Shown: positions 23,576 through 33,538 of the stretch, one piece after another
Layout: the number at the start of each line of letters is the position of its first letter
How positions within the stretch are numbered: position 1 is the first letter of the stretch
NCBI GenBank assembly: GCA_900319635.1
Contig: ONPF01000023.1
Location: forward strand, 1-44,651
Source: an uncultured Eubacteriales bacterium
GTDB lineage: Bacteria; Bacillota; Clostridia; Oscillospirales; Oscillospiraceae
Reading direction: 5' to 3'
Length of the DNA stretch: 44,651 nucleotides
The notes under the pieces: generated by a model
The model's input: only the letters and a program-made list of their open reading frames with translations
Databases searched by the model: none
Told to the model about the DNA's origin: nothing
Program-made: the position numbers and the translations under genes

Positions 23576-23670
23576 TACTAACACCTAATAGAAATCTTTG
23601 ATTCTTTCCGGCCAGAATTGCGCCATGCTTCGTTGCTTCCCTTGACCATATATCTCCATTATGCTCTGCG
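23576..23670. repeat. 95-bp dispersed repeat, copy 1
   Basis: Identical to 44557-44651 except for two bases (T/A at about 23602, C/T at about 23612). It lies between convergent genes. It holds no conserved ORF: the longest minus-strand frame has TGG in this copy and TGA in the other. The right boundary cannot be set because copy 2 runs off the window. Confidence 0.9.
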
Positions 23671-23686
23671 GGAAGCGCCTCGCCTG

Positions 23687-25753
<2,067 letters not shown>

Positions 25754-25754
25754 A

Positions 25755-26819
25755 TCACTCGACGTACATTACCCGGTACTGGGAAGCGCTGGATGAGAGA
25801 CTGAACTCCTCCAGCAGACCTCTGGTGCAGACGATCCGGTCGTCGCTGGTGACGAGGATCATCTCAAAGCCGCCGTACTGCCGCCAGTAGTTCAAGGCCT
25901 TTGTCTCACCCAGCACGAACATGGCGGTGGACAGGCAGTCCGCCATGGTTCCGTCCTCGCAGATGATGGTGACGGAGCGCAGGGAGCTGCCGCTGGGGTG
26001 CCCGGTGGCGGGATTGAGAATGTGGTGATAGGTGACGCCCTTGATGACGAAGTTGCGCTGGTAGGGGCCGCTGGTGACAACGGCGGTCTCTCCGACGCTG
26101 ATCACACCCACATAGCCGTCCGGGTCATCGGGATCCTGGATGGCTACCTTCCAGAGACTGCCGTCCGGCTTCAAGCCCAGGGTCTGGACATTGCCGCCCA
26201 GGGAGATGATGCCGCTCTTGACGCCGGCCTGACGCATGGCGTCGATGGCGTTTTCCGCGGCACAGCCCTTGGCCGCGGCGCCGAAGGTAAACTGGCCATA
26301 CTCCGGGATCGTCAGCGAATAGGAGCCGGAGGCGGGGAAGCTGGTGAGGGTCATCTTGTCAAAGCAGAGCCGGGACAGATCCTCGGCAATTTCCGCCTCG
26401 GTGGGCTTATAGTATTTCTGGTCGATAAAGCCCCAGCGCTTGACCAGCGGATAGATGCTCAGATCCAGAGCGCCGCCGCTCTGGTCATAGACGGTTTTGG
26501 CGGTGGTCAGCATCTTGGCGATCTGGGCAGAGACGACCACGCTGCTGCCGTTGGCATGGTTGATGGCATAGACAGTGCTGGTGGGCAGCTCCGGATCCAG
26601 CATGGCGTCCATGGCCATGATGACGCTCTCCGCCGCGTCCAGTCCGGCCTCGGCATTGTCGCCGTAGGCGGTGAGGGTCATGACCGTGTCCATGGCGTAG
26701 ATCTCCCGGCTGACCTTGCGGTTTTCACCGCAGGCGGGCAGGGAGAGCGCCATGCAGAGGCAGAGCAGCAGCGCGGCACAGCGCTTTGCGCGGTCAGAGA
26801 AGATCCTTGTGTGTTTCAT
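25755..26819 (-). CDS. apbE: ApbE-family FAD:protein FMN transferase (lipoprotein)
   Basis: A 354-residue exported lipoprotein. A 29-residue signal peptide ends in the lipobox LPAC, with Cys30 as the lipidated residue. The flavin-transferase domain shows AMDTVMTLTAYG, GALDLSIYPLVKRWGF, FGAAAKGCAAENA, SLGGNVQTLG and HHILNPATGHPSG, and the metal-binding end DCLSTAMFVLG. ApbE attaches FMN to Ser/Thr of target proteins outside the membrane (for example Rnf or NQR subunits and extracellular flavoproteins). No such target is in this window. It overlaps the aldo/keto reductase by 26 bases and abuts recG. Confidence 0.93.
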   Translation of the reverse strand: MKHTRIFSDRAKRCAALLLCLCMALSLPACGENRKVSREIYAMDTVMTLTAYGDNAEAGLDAAESVIMAMDAMLDPELPTSTVYAINHANGSSVVVSAQIAKMLTTAKTVYDQSGGALDLSIYPLVKRWGFIDQKYYKPTEAEIAEDLSRLCFDKMTLTSFPASGSYSLTIPEYGQFTFGAAAKGCAAENAIDAMRQAGVKSGIISLGGNVQTLGLKPDGSLWKVAIQDPDDPDGYVGVISVGETAVVTSGPYQRNFVIKGVTYHHILNPATGHPSGSSLRSVTIICEDGTMADCLSTAMFVLGETKALNYWRQYGGFEMILVTSDDRIVCTRGLLEEFSLSSSASQYRVMYVE

Positions 26820-27822
26820 AGAATTCCCTATAATCCTTCAGCATGTATTTCAGCAGATTGGGCGTGTCCAGCTGGTAGGGGCAGCGGCTGGCGCAGCTGC
26901 GGCACTCCAGGCAGTCCTCGATCTTGTTCATCTTGGCCTGCCATTCCGGCGTCATGTACTGCTGCCAGGGGCTGCGGCGCAGGAGCATGTTCATCCGGGC
27001 GCAGTTGCGGATCTCGATCCCCACAGGGCAGGGCATGCAGTAGCCGCAGCTGCGGCAGAAGGAGCCGGAGAGCTCCTGCCGCTCCTTTTGGATAAAGGCG
27101 GCAAGCTCTTCGTCCAGATCGGGATCCTCCTCGGCCACCGTCAGCCACTGGTGCAGCTCCTCCATGGTCTGGATCCCCCAGATGGGAACCACGTTGGGGT
27201 ACTGCTTCATAAAGGCGTGGCAGGCGCGGACGTTTGTGAGCATGCCGCCGGCCAAGCCCTTCATGGCGATATAGCCCATTCCGGCCTCCCGGCACTTGTC
27301 CGCCAGAGCAAGGTCTCGCTCGGAGGAGATGTAGCTGAAGGGGAACTGCAGCGTTTCAAAGAGACCGGAGGCGATGCATTCCTCCGCCACCTTGACCCGG
27401 TGGGTGGTGACGCCGATGTGGCGGATCCAGCCCCGCTCCCTGGCCTCCAAGGCGCCTGCGTAGGCACCGTTGGGATCCTTCGGATCCGGCACCTCCGGCA
27501 CCTGGTGGAACTGAAAGAGGTCGATGTAGTCCGTTTTCAGCATCCGCAGGCTGTTCTCAATATGGGCGAGAACGCCCTCCCGATCCCTCGCCTGGCTCTT
27601 GGTGGAGAGGACGATCTTGTCCCGCACGTCGGAGAGGGCGAGACCGATTTTCATTTCGCTGTCGGTATAGGCGTTGGCGGTGTCGAAATAGTTGATGCCG
27701 CCCTCGTAGGCCGCCCGGAGCAGCTTCACGGCGTAATCCACATCGCAGCGCTGCACGGGGAGACAGCCCATAGCAGTTTTGGTCACCAGCAGACCGGTAT
27801 TGCCAAGGGGAATTTTGTACAT
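26794..27822 (-). CDS. Aldo/keto reductase with C-terminal 4Fe-4S ferredoxin domain
   Basis: A 342-residue protein. The N-terminal ~270 residues form an AKR barrel: YFDTANAYTDSE (catalytic Asp and Tyr), LSTKSQ (Lys), LFQFHQV (His), and an NADP-binding C-terminal part. About residues 270-330 add a ferredoxin-like module with CRSCGYCMPCPVG and CLECRSCASRCP, enough Cys for two iron-sulfur clusters. This fused family is common in clostridia; substrates are unknown. ATG 27822 follows GGGAGGG by 7 bases. It is the first gene of the AKR-apbE-recG operon, driven by the promoter at 27911-27939. Confidence 0.9.
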   Translation of the reverse strand: MYKIPLGNTGLLVTKTAMGCLPVQRCDVDYAVKLLRAAYEGGINYFDTANAYTDSEMKIGLALSDVRDKIVLSTKSQARDREGVLAHIENSLRMLKTDYIDLFQFHQVPEVPDPKDPNGAYAGALEARERGWIRHIGVTTHRVKVAEECIASGLFETLQFPFSYISSERDLALADKCREAGMGYIAMKGLAGGMLTNVRACHAFMKQYPNVVPIWGIQTMEELHQWLTVAEEDPDLDEELAAFIQKERQELSGSFCRSCGYCMPCPVGIEIRNCARMNMLLRRSPWQQYMTPEWQAKMNKIEDCLECRSCASRCPYQLDTPNLLKYMLKDYREFYETHKDLL

Positions 27823-27858
27823 AAAGAACCCTCCCTGGAAAAAAATTAAAAACAAGGC

Positions 27859-27887
27859 TTTACATTTGAAGCGGGATTTGGTATAAT
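27859..27887 (+). promoter_or_regulatory. Promoter of tRNA-Arg
   Basis: TTTACA (27859-27864), 17-base spacer, TATAAT (27882-27887), 72 bases before the tRNA. It faces the minus-strand promoter at 27911-27939. Confidence 0.85.
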
Positions 27888-27910
27888 ACCCCCTGCTTCG
27901 GAATAAGGCC

Positions 27911-27939
27911 ATTATACCAGAAGAATCGAGCCTTGTAAA
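27911..27939 (-). promoter_or_regulatory. Promoter of the AKR-apbE-recG operon
   Basis: On the minus strand TTTACA (27934-27939), 17-base spacer, TATAAT (27911-27916). It is nearly as strong as, and similar in sequence to, the opposing tRNA-Arg promoter. Confidence 0.85.
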
Positions 27940-27958
27940 GTTGAAGCGAAAAGAATAT

Positions 27959-28035
27959 GCGGCCGTAGCTCAGCTGGATAGAGTGCCAGACTCCGACTCT
28001 GGAGGTCGTGGGTTCGAATCCCGTCGGCCGTACCA
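27959..28035 (+). tRNA. tRNA-Arg (anticodon CCG)
   Basis: A 77-base cloverleaf with encoded CCA. The acceptor GCGGCCG pairs with CGGCCGT (first pair G-U). The anticodon stem CCAGA/TCTGG encloses CTCCGAC (CCG). The T-arm is GTGGG-TTCGAAT-CCCGT. Its last 18 bases and downstream terminator recur twice at 144-base intervals. Confidence 0.95.
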
Positions 28036-28353
28036 AAAAACCGTCGCCCCAACAGGGGCGGCGGCTTTTTTGGCGCGGGAAAAGGGATTCGAACCGAGCG
28101 GTAGTGAATGGCGTGCCGGTGGCACGCCAGAGCCGCGAGGCGGCCCGCCCGCAGGCGGGGGATCCCGTCGGCCGTACCAAAAAACCGTCGCCCCAACAGG
28201 GGCGGCGGCTTTTTTGGCGTGGGAAAAGGGATTCGAACCGAGCGGTAGTGAATGGCGTGCCGATGGCACGCCAGAGCCGCGAGGCGGCCCGCCCGCAGGC
28301 GGGGGATCCCGTCGGCCGTACCAAAAAACCGTCGCCCCAACAGGGGCGGCGGT
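28018..28353 (+). repeat. 144-bp tandem array seeded by the 3' end of tRNA-Arg
   Basis: Units begin at 28018 (inside the tRNA T-loop), 28162 and 28306 (partial). The two full units differ at only two positions. Each contains the tRNA 3' end through CCA, a terminator hairpin, an inverted T-arm copy (28084-28095 and 28228-28239; exact reverse complement of 28011-28022), and three short hairpins: GGCGTGCC-ggt-GGCACGCC, GCCGC-gag-GCGGC and CCCGCC-cgca-GGCGGG. Translated frames across it (GFEPSGSEWRA type) are artefacts. The array separates tRNA-Arg from the GPH transporter gene. Confidence 0.95.
28035..28071 (+). terminator. Terminator of tRNA-Arg (repeated in each array unit)
   Basis: CCGTCGCCCC (28041-28050) pairs with GGGGCGGCGG (28055-28064), A-run before and T-run after. 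Copies occur at +144; the +288 copy has lost its T-run (GGTTTCTTG). Confidence 0.9.
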
Positions 28354-28397
28354 TTCTTGCGCAGCGGCGGGATTCGCTGCATTCTTTGTGCCGAGGC

Positions 28398-28426
28398 TTG
28401 CATGTTTTTGGGCGTTGCGGTACAAT
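28398..28426 (+). promoter_or_regulatory. Promoter of the GPH symporter gene
   Basis: TTGCAT (28398-28403), 17-base spacer, TACAAT (28421-28426), 30 bases before the start codon. Confidence 0.75.
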
Positions 28427-28456
28427 AAAATAAATTGAAAAAGGAGATGTCCCGCC

Positions 28457-29935
28457 ATGAACGAAAGCTCCTATATCGCCCGCACCAGCGGACTGAAAAC
28501 AAAGGACTACGCCGGCTATGCCATGATCGACGCCGCCGGCTGCCTGGTTTTCAGCCTGGTCACCACCCTGCTGCAAATCTTCTACACCGACATCTTCCAC
28601 CTGAGCCCCCTGTTCATCATGCTGATGTTCATCGGCGCCCGGATCTGGGACGGCATCAACGACCCCATCATGGGCCGCATCTGCGACACGGTGAAGCCCT
28701 CCCGCCATGGGCGCTATCGCGTCTGGATCCTCTACGCAGCCTTCCCCCTGGCGCTCTCTGCGGTGCTGATGTTCCTGAAAATCGGCAAGATCGGGGAAGA
28801 GGGACATTATCTTGCCACCTGCATTTACGCCACGGTTACTTATGTCTTCTTCGGCATGGCCTATACCGTGCTGCAGATCCCTTACGGCTCCCTGGCCTCT
28901 GTGGTGACTACGGACGTGGGCGAGCGCAACAGACTGTCTGTCTGGCGCTCCATCGGCGCGGCGCTGGGCTCCGTCCCCGTGATGCTGATCGCAAGCTTTG
29001 CCTATGCGAATCGAATTGAGAACGGCAAAGAAGTGATCGGCGAAAACGGGAAGGTCATCCAGGATCTGCAGTACAAGCCCGTGATCCTCGGCGTTATCAT
29101 TATGGCGCTGTTCTCCTTTGTGATGCTGCTGATCGCCTTCCGCATGAACAAGGAACGGGTCAAGACCAAGCCCCAGATTCCGGAAAAGGGCGCCGCGAAA
29201 AAGACCATCAAGCTGCTCTTCCAAAACCGCGCCTTTGTCTCCATCAGCCTGATCTCCATGCTGCTGCTCTCCGGCCAGATGTTTACCCAGAGCTTCTATA
29301 CCTACCTCTTCAAGGACTATTTCAACGCCTCCTGGATGGTGCTGGCCTCCCAGGCCTGCACCTATTCGCCCATGCTGGTGATGATGTTCCTGCTGCCCGG
29401 GTGGGCGCGGAAGATCGGCAAGAAGGAAGTCTGCGCCTGGGGCGTGGCGGCTGCCGCGGCGGCCAATCTTATGATGTTCGTCCTGCGTGGCATGGAGCCG
29501 GGGCTTCTCAAGTGGGTTTTCCTGGCGCTCTGCTTTGTCAGCGGCATCGGTCTGACCACCCTGGTCATGCAGCTTTGGGCCATGGTGACAGATACCATCG
29601 ACGATATCGAGATCAAGACCGGCAGCCGGGACGACGGCACGGCCTACTCTGTCTTCAATTTCTTCCGCAAGCTGGGGCAGGTGCTCTCTGCAGTCTGCGT
29701 CAACGGCGCCCTGCTGGGCATGCACTATAAGGTGGAGAAGGGCGCGGTGCAGACCATGGAGAATTTGAAAACCATGTACGATCTGGCAACGCTGATCCCC
29801 GCGGTGCTCTTCGGGCTGATGGCGCTGATGCTCTTTGTGTATTATCCGCTCTCCCGCAAGAAGGTGGAGGAGCTGCAGGTGGAAAAAGAGCGGCACCTGA
29901 AGGAGTCCTATGAGAAAAACGACATCGACATTTGA
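28457..29935 (+). CDS. GPH-family sugar:cation symporter (MFS)
   Basis: A 492-residue, 12-TM transporter of the glycoside-pentoside-hexuronide:cation symporter family. GARIWDGINDPIMGRICDTVKPSRHGRYRVWIL (about residues 57-90) is the hallmark loop between TM2 and TM3, with conserved Asp/Arg. The DDIEIKTGSRDDGTAYSVFNFFRKLGQ segment near residue 375-400 is the second family signature. It would import a glycoside with sodium or protons. The adjacent convergent GH31 gene recalls the yicJ-yicI and yihO/P-yihQ pairings of E. coli, so the cargo is probably an alpha-glycoside. ATG 28457 follows AAGGAG by 10 bases. Confidence 0.92.
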   Translation: MNESSYIARTSGLKTKDYAGYAMIDAAGCLVFSLVTTLLQIFYTDIFHLSPLFIMLMFIGARIWDGINDPIMGRICDTVKPSRHGRYRVWILYAAFPLALSAVLMFLKIGKIGEEGHYLATCIYATVTYVFFGMAYTVLQIPYGSLASVVTTDVGERNRLSVWRSIGAALGSVPVMLIASFAYANRIENGKEVIGENGKVIQDLQYKPVILGVIIMALFSFVMLLIAFRMNKERVKTKPQIPEKGAAKKTIKLLFQNRAFVSISLISMLLLSGQMFTQSFYTYLFKDYFNASWMVLASQACTYSPMLVMMFLLPGWARKIGKKEVCAWGVAAAAAANLMMFVLRGMEPGLLKWVFLALCFVSGIGLTTLVMQLWAMVTDTIDDIEIKTGSRDDGTAYSVFNFFRKLGQVLSAVCVNGALLGMHYKVEKGAVQTMENLKTMYDLATLIPAVLFGLMALMLFVYYPLSRKKVEELQVEKERHLKESYEKNDIDI

Positions 29936-29949
29936 TCCCATCAACATAC

Positions 29950-29987
29950 AAGAATCCCTCTTCGGAAAACCGAAGAGGGATTCTTTC
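29950..29987. terminator. Bidirectional terminator between GPH and GH31 genes
   Basis: A perfect 16-bp stem (29950-29965 with 29970-29985) with an AAAA loop closes both convergent genes. Confidence 0.92.
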
Positions 29988-29991
29988 GTAT

Positions 29992-32019
29992 TCAGATTTG
30001 TTTGCCTGCGCGGAGGAACCAAACCGGCTCGTCTTCCGGCAGACAGGGTACCGTTAGCGAAAGTCCGCCGGGGAAAGGGTTGCCCTCGCCGCGCAAAAGC
30101 CAGCCTGTTTCCGCCTGCGGCAGCTTTACCGTCACCGAGACAGCGCCCCGGTCGAACACCGGGCAGGCCAGGATCGTGTCACCGCAGAAGAAGCAGTCGC
30201 TTTCACAGTCATAGCCGGGCTCGGCCAGAAAAACCGGATAGATCAGCGGCTCGTGCCGCTTGCGGCTGCGCGCGTACTCTGCCTGCAGATAGGGCAAAAG
30301 ACGCTCCCGCAGGGCGAAAATGCGGCGCACCGCGTTCATGCAGTCCGGGTAAAGCCAGGGCATGTTGCTCTGCTCGCCGGGCTTCCAGGAGTGGAGCACG
30401 AAGCGGGGGGTAAAGACGCCGTACTGCAGCCAGCGCAGGAAGAGCTCCCGGGAAGGCATTGGGCCGGCAAAGCCGCCGATGTCCGCTCCGAAGAAGGAAA
30501 AGCCGGTCAGCGCCATGGTCATGGCCTGGTAGTGGTTGTATCGAAGCTCCCGGAAGTCCGTCAGATTGTCGCCCGTCCAGGTGGTGGCGACCCGCTGCGT
30601 CCCCGCGACGGCACAGCGGGAGACGTTGAAGGGCGTGAAGCCGTCGCCCATCACCTCCATGCAGGCCTCCCGGCTGGCGCGGGCCATGAGATAGGAGAAG
30701 AGCGGACGGATCCGCCGCGCGGGAAGCTCCCGCCCGAAGAAACAGGCCAGCACGTCCCCATCCGGCACGTCGTACTCGTTGTTGTCATTCCAGATGTTTG
30801 GATAGCCCTTCTTCGCCAGCTGCTCCCGCACGCAGGCCTTCCAGAAGGCGTAGGCACCCGGATTGGTGAAATCCAGGTAGCTGGCCATGCCGCCCCAGAA
30901 GGGGAAGCGAGAGGGACTCCCGTCTGCGTAGTGCAGGAAGTAGCCCTTCTCCGCAAGCGGTTCATACAGGGGATGCTCGGTGAGAAACGCGGGCTTTACA
31001 TTGGGAAGCAGAGCCATGCCGTTTTGCCGGAAATGCTCCGCCAGCCCCTCCGACGAGGGGATCTTGTCCCGGTTCCAGTGGAAGACGCAGCGGCGCTCTC
31101 CGATCTGAGTATAGCCGCTGGAGAGATAGAAGCCGCCGGCACGGATGCCGTTCTCCCGGCACTTTTCCACAAAGCCGCGGAGCTGCCTGTCGGAGTCGGG
31201 GGCGTCGGTATACTCCATGGTGCTGCCGCAGTAGCGAAAAGCCCAGTCGGGCAGCGCGGGCAGCTCGCCGCAGAGGGCGGAAAAGCTCCGCAGGATCTCC
31301 AGCGGGCTTCCCAGGAAGAGGTAGAACACCAGATTCTCCTCCTCCAGGCGGATGGAGTTGAAGGGCTCAAAATAGTTGTCGTGCTCCTGGCCGAAGTTTA
31401 TGCGGCCGTTGGAGTAGCTGTCGTAATAAAGGCCGTAGGAGCCGACGCTGTTTTCGCAGATGTAGAAGGGGATCTGCTTATAGAGCGGGTCGCTATACTC
31501 GGCACGAAAACCCATGGAATCCGTGGCGGAAAGCGAAAAACTGCGCCCGGCCTTGTTTACCGGGCCGCCTTTGTCTCCCAGGCCGAAGATCCGCTCTCCC
31601 GGCTCCCGCCGGGTGTAGTGGAGCGATCCGTCCCCCAGCTCTCCGGCAAAGTTATAGGCGAGACCCGAGCGGTCGGCGTACAGAATGCCCTTTTCGTTTC
31701 GCGCCGTGATGCGGAAGTTCTTCTTCTCCACGGTGAAATCCACATCGGAGAGTGTGAAGCGGAGCGTTTCGTCGTCTTCCTCAATCTTTGGCGCGGCCAG
31801 GGCAAAGCCCTCGGTGGAGAGCTTGTCCCGTCCCTCCAGGGGACAGTCGCCCGGGAGCGGCCAGACGCTCCAGGTGGGTACAAGGGGAATATCCTCCCGC
31901 AGCAGCGCCACCCGCAGCATGTTCTCGCAAAAATCCAGCCGCATCCTCACCCCGTCCGCCTCGTAGAGACGCATGGAGGGCGCCGCCTCCCGCAGCGCAA
32001 AGCGGTGCTCGTATTTCAT
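29992..32019 (-). CDS. Glycoside hydrolase family 31 (alpha-glycosidase)
   Basis: A 675-residue cytoplasmic enzyme. The N-terminal beta-sandwich (about 1-210) contains GERIFGLGDKGGPVNKAGR. The (beta/alpha)8 barrel carries the nucleophile motif IWNDNNEYD (Asp412 expected) and the acid/base motif TWTGDN (Asp484). The C-terminal beta domains include MPWLYPDC and RERLLPYLQAEYARS. GH31 enzymes retain configuration and act on alpha-glucosides, alpha-xylosides or related linkages. The WNDNNE form fits alpha-glucosidases better than the FGE-type alpha-xylosidase YicI, but specificity is not certain. ATG 32019 is chosen over a longer reading; AAGGAG lies upstream. It overlaps the esterase gene by 4 bases. 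Confidence 0.92.
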   Translation of the reverse strand: MKYEHRFALREAAPSMRLYEADGVRMRLDFCENMLRVALLREDIPLVPTWSVWPLPGDCPLEGRDKLSTEGFALAAPKIEEDDETLRFTLSDVDFTVEKKNFRITARNEKGILYADRSGLAYNFAGELGDGSLHYTRREPGERIFGLGDKGGPVNKAGRSFSLSATDSMGFRAEYSDPLYKQIPFYICENSVGSYGLYYDSYSNGRINFGQEHDNYFEPFNSIRLEEENLVFYLFLGSPLEILRSFSALCGELPALPDWAFRYCGSTMEYTDAPDSDRQLRGFVEKCRENGIRAGGFYLSSGYTQIGERRCVFHWNRDKIPSSEGLAEHFRQNGMALLPNVKPAFLTEHPLYEPLAEKGYFLHYADGSPSRFPFWGGMASYLDFTNPGAYAFWKACVREQLAKKGYPNIWNDNNEYDVPDGDVLACFFGRELPARRIRPLFSYLMARASREACMEVMGDGFTPFNVSRCAVAGTQRVATTWTGDNLTDFRELRYNHYQAMTMALTGFSFFGADIGGFAGPMPSRELFLRWLQYGVFTPRFVLHSWKPGEQSNMPWLYPDCMNAVRRIFALRERLLPYLQAEYARSRKRHEPLIYPVFLAEPGYDCESDCFFCGDTILACPVFDRGAVSVTVKLPQAETGWLLRGEGNPFPGGLSLTVPCLPEDEPVWFLRAGKQI

Positions 32020-33374
32020 GCCTTCGGATCTCCTTTTGTCAGCATGTTGAACGTAAGTTTCAGGTAGTTCGCCCGCCCCATGGCGGTTTTGCCCGGCGCG
32101 AAGCGCAGCGCCCGGGCGGCGTGTTTTCCGGCCGGCGTCCATTCCGGCAGGCCGGGGCCGTTGGGATCCCCGCAGCGGGCGAAGTTTGCCAAATAGTCCG
32201 CCAGCTGGGCTGCCGCCTCGTAGTCCCGCGCAGCGAAGGGGCGCCAGCTTCCCGTAAGGGACTCAAACACATAGCGCAGGTCGCAGGAGTGGAAGGCCCG
32301 GTTGCCGTCCCCCGGGGCGTTCAGGTCAAAGTAATAGACATAGGCGCCGTTTGCCTTGGCATAGCGGTTGCCGATAAAGGCCATGACGGGGGCGTACATG
32401 TCGTTGTTGGTATAGCCGATCAGATAGTCCAGCGGCAGGGGATGGGCGATCAGCCTGTCCACCGGGGCGGGGATCAGCTTGCCGTCAATGACGGGCATGA
32501 TGTGGTAAATGCCGTCCTTGCGATTTTGTTTCATCGCCTCCACCGCGTCAAACAGACAGTCCAGCGAGGCGCTGCGCAGCTCCTCCAGCGTCCGGCAGCC
32601 CGCCGCCTCCAGGTACTCCTGCCAATAGGCGTGGGTATTCTCCGCCCGGCGGGGCAGAGCGAATTTGGGGAACATCCCGCCGCCGGACATCATGGCTGCC
32701 CGCTGGAAAAGCCCGGCGTTCTCGGGATTGAGGCACAGGTACTGGATGGAGATCGCCCCGGCGCTCTGCCCCAGAAGGGTGATATTTTCCCCGTCGCCGC
32801 CGAAGTCACCGATGTGCGCCTTGACCCAGCGAAGAGCGGTGAGCTGGTCGTCCAGACCGAAGTTGCCGTCCCGGCCGTACTGTTTTTGGATCTCCGCATG
32901 GGTCAGATAGCCCAGCGGCCCCACCCGGTAGTTTGCAAACACCGTCAAAATGCCCCGGGAGGCAAGGCCCGCGCCGTCAAAGGGATCCTCGCTGTTGATG
33001 CCGGAGTCGAAGCCGCCGCCGTGGAAGAAGAGGATCACAGGGCAGCCCCTGGCGTTCCTGGGCGTGAAGATGTTCAGGTTCAGACAGTCCTCGCTGTAGT
33101 GAAACGCGCTGCCCTCCCGGTACTCTTTTTTGTAAAATCGCCGGGTGGGATGTTCCAGGTGCTCGTGCCAGGCTCGGTTCTGGGGGCAGGCCGCCCCGGG
33201 CTTTGTGGCGTCCAGGGTGCCTTCCCAGCTCTCGGCAGGCTCCGCGTAAGCAAAGCGCGCAGCGTGGGCATAGGGAACGCCCAGAAACTCCAGGCAGCTC
33301 TCCCGCTCGTTGCCCGTCAGCTTGCCGCAGGCTGTGGAAAGCGTAATTTGTCCGAGGATCGTTTTCTTCAGCAT
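32016..33374 (-). CDS. Type-B carboxylesterase/lipase family protein
   Basis: A 452-residue alpha/beta hydrolase (pNB-esterase/cholinesterase family). Motifs are EFLGVPYA near the N-terminus, SEDCLNLNIFTP, the oxyanion loop FFHGGGFDSG, GLDDQLTALRWV, the nucleophile elbow GQSAGAISIQ (Ser204; usually GESAG), and AFHSCDLRYVF with the probable catalytic His362. No signal peptide is visible. Standing in front of the GH31 gene and overlapping it, it may remove acyl groups from the imported glycoside before hydrolysis; this is inference. ATG 33374 has an AGGGTGAG site. Confidence 0.9.
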   Translation of the reverse strand: MLKKTILGQITLSTACGKLTGNERESCLEFLGVPYAHAARFAYAEPAESWEGTLDATKPGAACPQNRAWHEHLEHPTRRFYKKEYREGSAFHYSEDCLNLNIFTPRNARGCPVILFFHGGGFDSGINSEDPFDGAGLASRGILTVFANYRVGPLGYLTHAEIQKQYGRDGNFGLDDQLTALRWVKAHIGDFGGDGENITLLGQSAGAISIQYLCLNPENAGLFQRAAMMSGGGMFPKFALPRRAENTHAYWQEYLEAAGCRTLEELRSASLDCLFDAVEAMKQNRKDGIYHIMPVIDGKLIPAPVDRLIAHPLPLDYLIGYTNNDMYAPVMAFIGNRYAKANGAYVYYFDLNAPGDGNRAFHSCDLRYVFESLTGSWRPFAARDYEAAAQLADYLANFARCGDPNGPGLPEWTPAGKHAARALRFAPGKTAMGRANYLKLTFNMLTKGDPKA

Positions 33375-33396
33375 CGCGCTCACCCTTCCTGCTCCG

Positions 33397-33425
33397 ATTA
33401 TAGCAGATGCAGCCGGGGATTGCCA
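33397..33425 (-). promoter_or_regulatory. Promoter of the esterase-GH31 operon
   Basis: On the minus strand TATAAT (33397-33402) is perfect; TGGCAA (33420-33425) is a moderate -35 with a 17-base spacer. Confidence 0.7.
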
Positions 33426-33480
33426 CAGCAAATCGCGTCATTACGCCATTTTTCACGCAGCGGAAAGCTGCGCGTTTATC

Positions 33481-33509
33481 TTGTGTTTTGTGCGCGGGCG
33501 TGGTACAAT
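33481..33509 (+). promoter_or_regulatory. Promoter of the uvrB operon
   Basis: TTGTGT (33481-33486), 17-base spacer, TACAAT (33504-33509), 29 bases before the uvrB start. I see no clear LexA box next to it. Confidence 0.7.
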
Positions 33510-33538
33510 ATCATGAAATAATCTGTGCGGAGAATACG

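Noticed and set aside
27941-28502. Long overlapping ORFs of the GFEPSGSEWRA / RPTGSPACGRAASRL type around tRNA-Arg
   Set aside because: They cross the tRNA, its terminators and the 144-bp repeats in several frames at once. The peptide repeats are the translated array, not a protein family.
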